In this document: piece by piece, positions 5,419-5,942 of the stretch
How positions within the stretch are numbered: position 1 is the stretch's first letter
Layout: each line of letters begins with the position of its first letter
DNA from: Candidatus Sulfopaludibacter sp. SbA3
GTDB lineage: Bacteria > Acidobacteriota > Terriglobia > 20CM-2-55-15
Length of the DNA: 5,942 nucleotides
Assembly (NCBI GenBank): GCA_945861845.1
Contig: CAMAWS010000233.1
Span: 1-5,942 of the forward strand
Direction: 5' to 3'
Notes under the pieces: model-generated
Databases searched by the model: none
Seen by the model: the letters and a program-made list of their open reading frames with translations, nothing else
Told to the model about the DNA's origin: nothing
Position numbers and translations under genes: made by a program

Positions 5419-5942
5419 ATGGCTGTACTCCGGGCAGCGCTTGTCATTTTCCTGCTGGCGCTGCCTTCTTTCGCACAAACGATTGAACTTCGAGACGGGG
5501 CATTTAGGGTTTCCGGTTGGAAACCCGATCGCCCCGTCGCGGCGGAAGACTTCTCGTCCGTATTTACTGTCCAAACCGGAGACTCGGACGCGCCGGCCAT
5601 CCTGGGGTCTTATTCAATGGAGGACGGTGTCCTTGTGTTTCGACCGCGCTTTCCCCTCATGGAACGCGTGCGATACCGCGCCGTATTACATCGCGATGGC
5701 GCTGCACAGATGGAAACAGTTTTCGGCGGGAAAGACACAGACAACACAGCGACGGCGCACGTTGCACGGGTTTATCCTTCCCAGGATGTTTTGCCCAGCA
5801 ACCAGATGAAGCTCTATGTTCACTTTTCCGTTCCGATGAGTTACGGCGAAGTTTCCCGGCTCGTCCATTGGCTGGACAAAGACGGAAAGCCATTGGATTG
5901 GCCGTTCCTGGTTTCCGGCGAGCTGTGGGATACCGAGCAGCA
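5419..5942 (+). CDS. Exported Ig-like (SbsA/Big-type) domain protein, 3'-partial
   Basis: The frame opens at an ATG 2 nt after the upstream TAA and stays open to the right edge (174 full codons), so the gene is incomplete. MAVLRAALVIFLLALPSFAQ is a typical signal peptide with cleavage near residue 19. Residues 21-105 are strand-rich (FRVSGWKPDRPV, VLVFRPRFPL, RYRAVLHRDG), as in Ig-like domains. Residues 116-170 (ARVYPSQDVLPSNQMKLYVH, FSVPM, VHWLDKDGKPLD, ELWD) match what I recall of the SbsA/Big-type 'FSxPM' segment in conserved hypothetical proteins of Acidobacteriota and Planctomycetes. No separate ribosome binding site is visible, so translation probably depends on ribosomes finishing the upstream gene. 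The two exported products are likely made in fixed proportion and may work together. Function is unknown. Confidence 0.8.
   Translation, partial: MAVLRAALVIFLLALPSFAQTIELRDGAFRVSGWKPDRPVAAEDFSSVFTVQTGDSDAPAILGSYSMEDGVLVFRPRFPLMERVRYRAVLHRDGAAQMETVFGGKDTDNTATAHVARVYPSQDVLPSNQMKLYVHFSVPMSYGEVSRLVHWLDKDGKPLDWPFLVSGELWDTEQ

Noticed and set aside
5441..5809. Plus-strand open frame of 122 codons in the last gene region
   Set aside because: It overlaps the frame from 5419, which has a signal peptide, coupling to the upstream gene and Ig-like segments; the alternative product shows none of these.

Overview
The window reads as a piece of a soil- or sediment-type bacterial chromosome, most likely an uncultured Acidobacteriota. 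This rests on the company the genes keep: a group 3b-type cytosolic [NiFe] hydrogenase next to a DUF6152-type exported protein, a secreted protein of the 'WEGDTLVV / DPxxYTRPW' family, and exported propeller-like and Ig-like proteins. All of these are frequent in Acidobacteriota as I recall. No marker gene is present, so the assignment is an inference.

Left region (1-2047, + strand): the 3' end of a hydrogenase operon. The small subunit enters from the left edge and carries proximal-cluster cysteines plus two further cysteine groups. It overlaps by 29 nt the complete large subunit (755-2047), which has both Ni-binding CxxC motifs and a 9-residue C-terminal extension after the DPCxxCxxH motif. 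The order small then large, at the end of the operon, matches the beta-gamma-delta-alpha order of group 3b (sulfhydrogenase/Hyh) enzymes. The diaphorase subunits would lie to the left, outside the window. No maturation protease gene follows.

Central region (2048-3715): about 200 nt without a convincing gene, then two minus-strand genes converging on the hydrogenase. They form a two-gene operon read right to left: a 322-aa exported protein of unknown function (2747-3715), then a 162-aa DUF6152-type exported protein (2247-2735) 11 nt behind it. Proteins of these two kinds often sit together in my recollection. Their role is unknown, but both are predicted to act outside the cytoplasm.

Region 3716-4150: the upstream region of the minus-strand operon plus the remains of a metallo-beta-lactamase-fold gene. 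The remains keep only the C-terminal part, with the bridging-Asp 'TGD' and the 'PGHG' motif. They begin just after a 13-bp tandem repeat and a small hairpin, which suggests a rearrangement or repeat-insertion junction. A hairpin with a GNRA-type loop and a 37-codon small ORF lie in the leader of the minus-strand operon.

Right region (4151-5942, + strand): two tightly coupled genes for exported proteins. The first is a 421-aa, probably beta-propeller-like protein. The second starts 2 nt after the first one's stop codon; it has a signal peptide and an Ig-like (SbsA/Big-type) segment, and runs off the right edge.

No rRNA, tRNA, CRISPR array, insertion sequence or transposase was seen.
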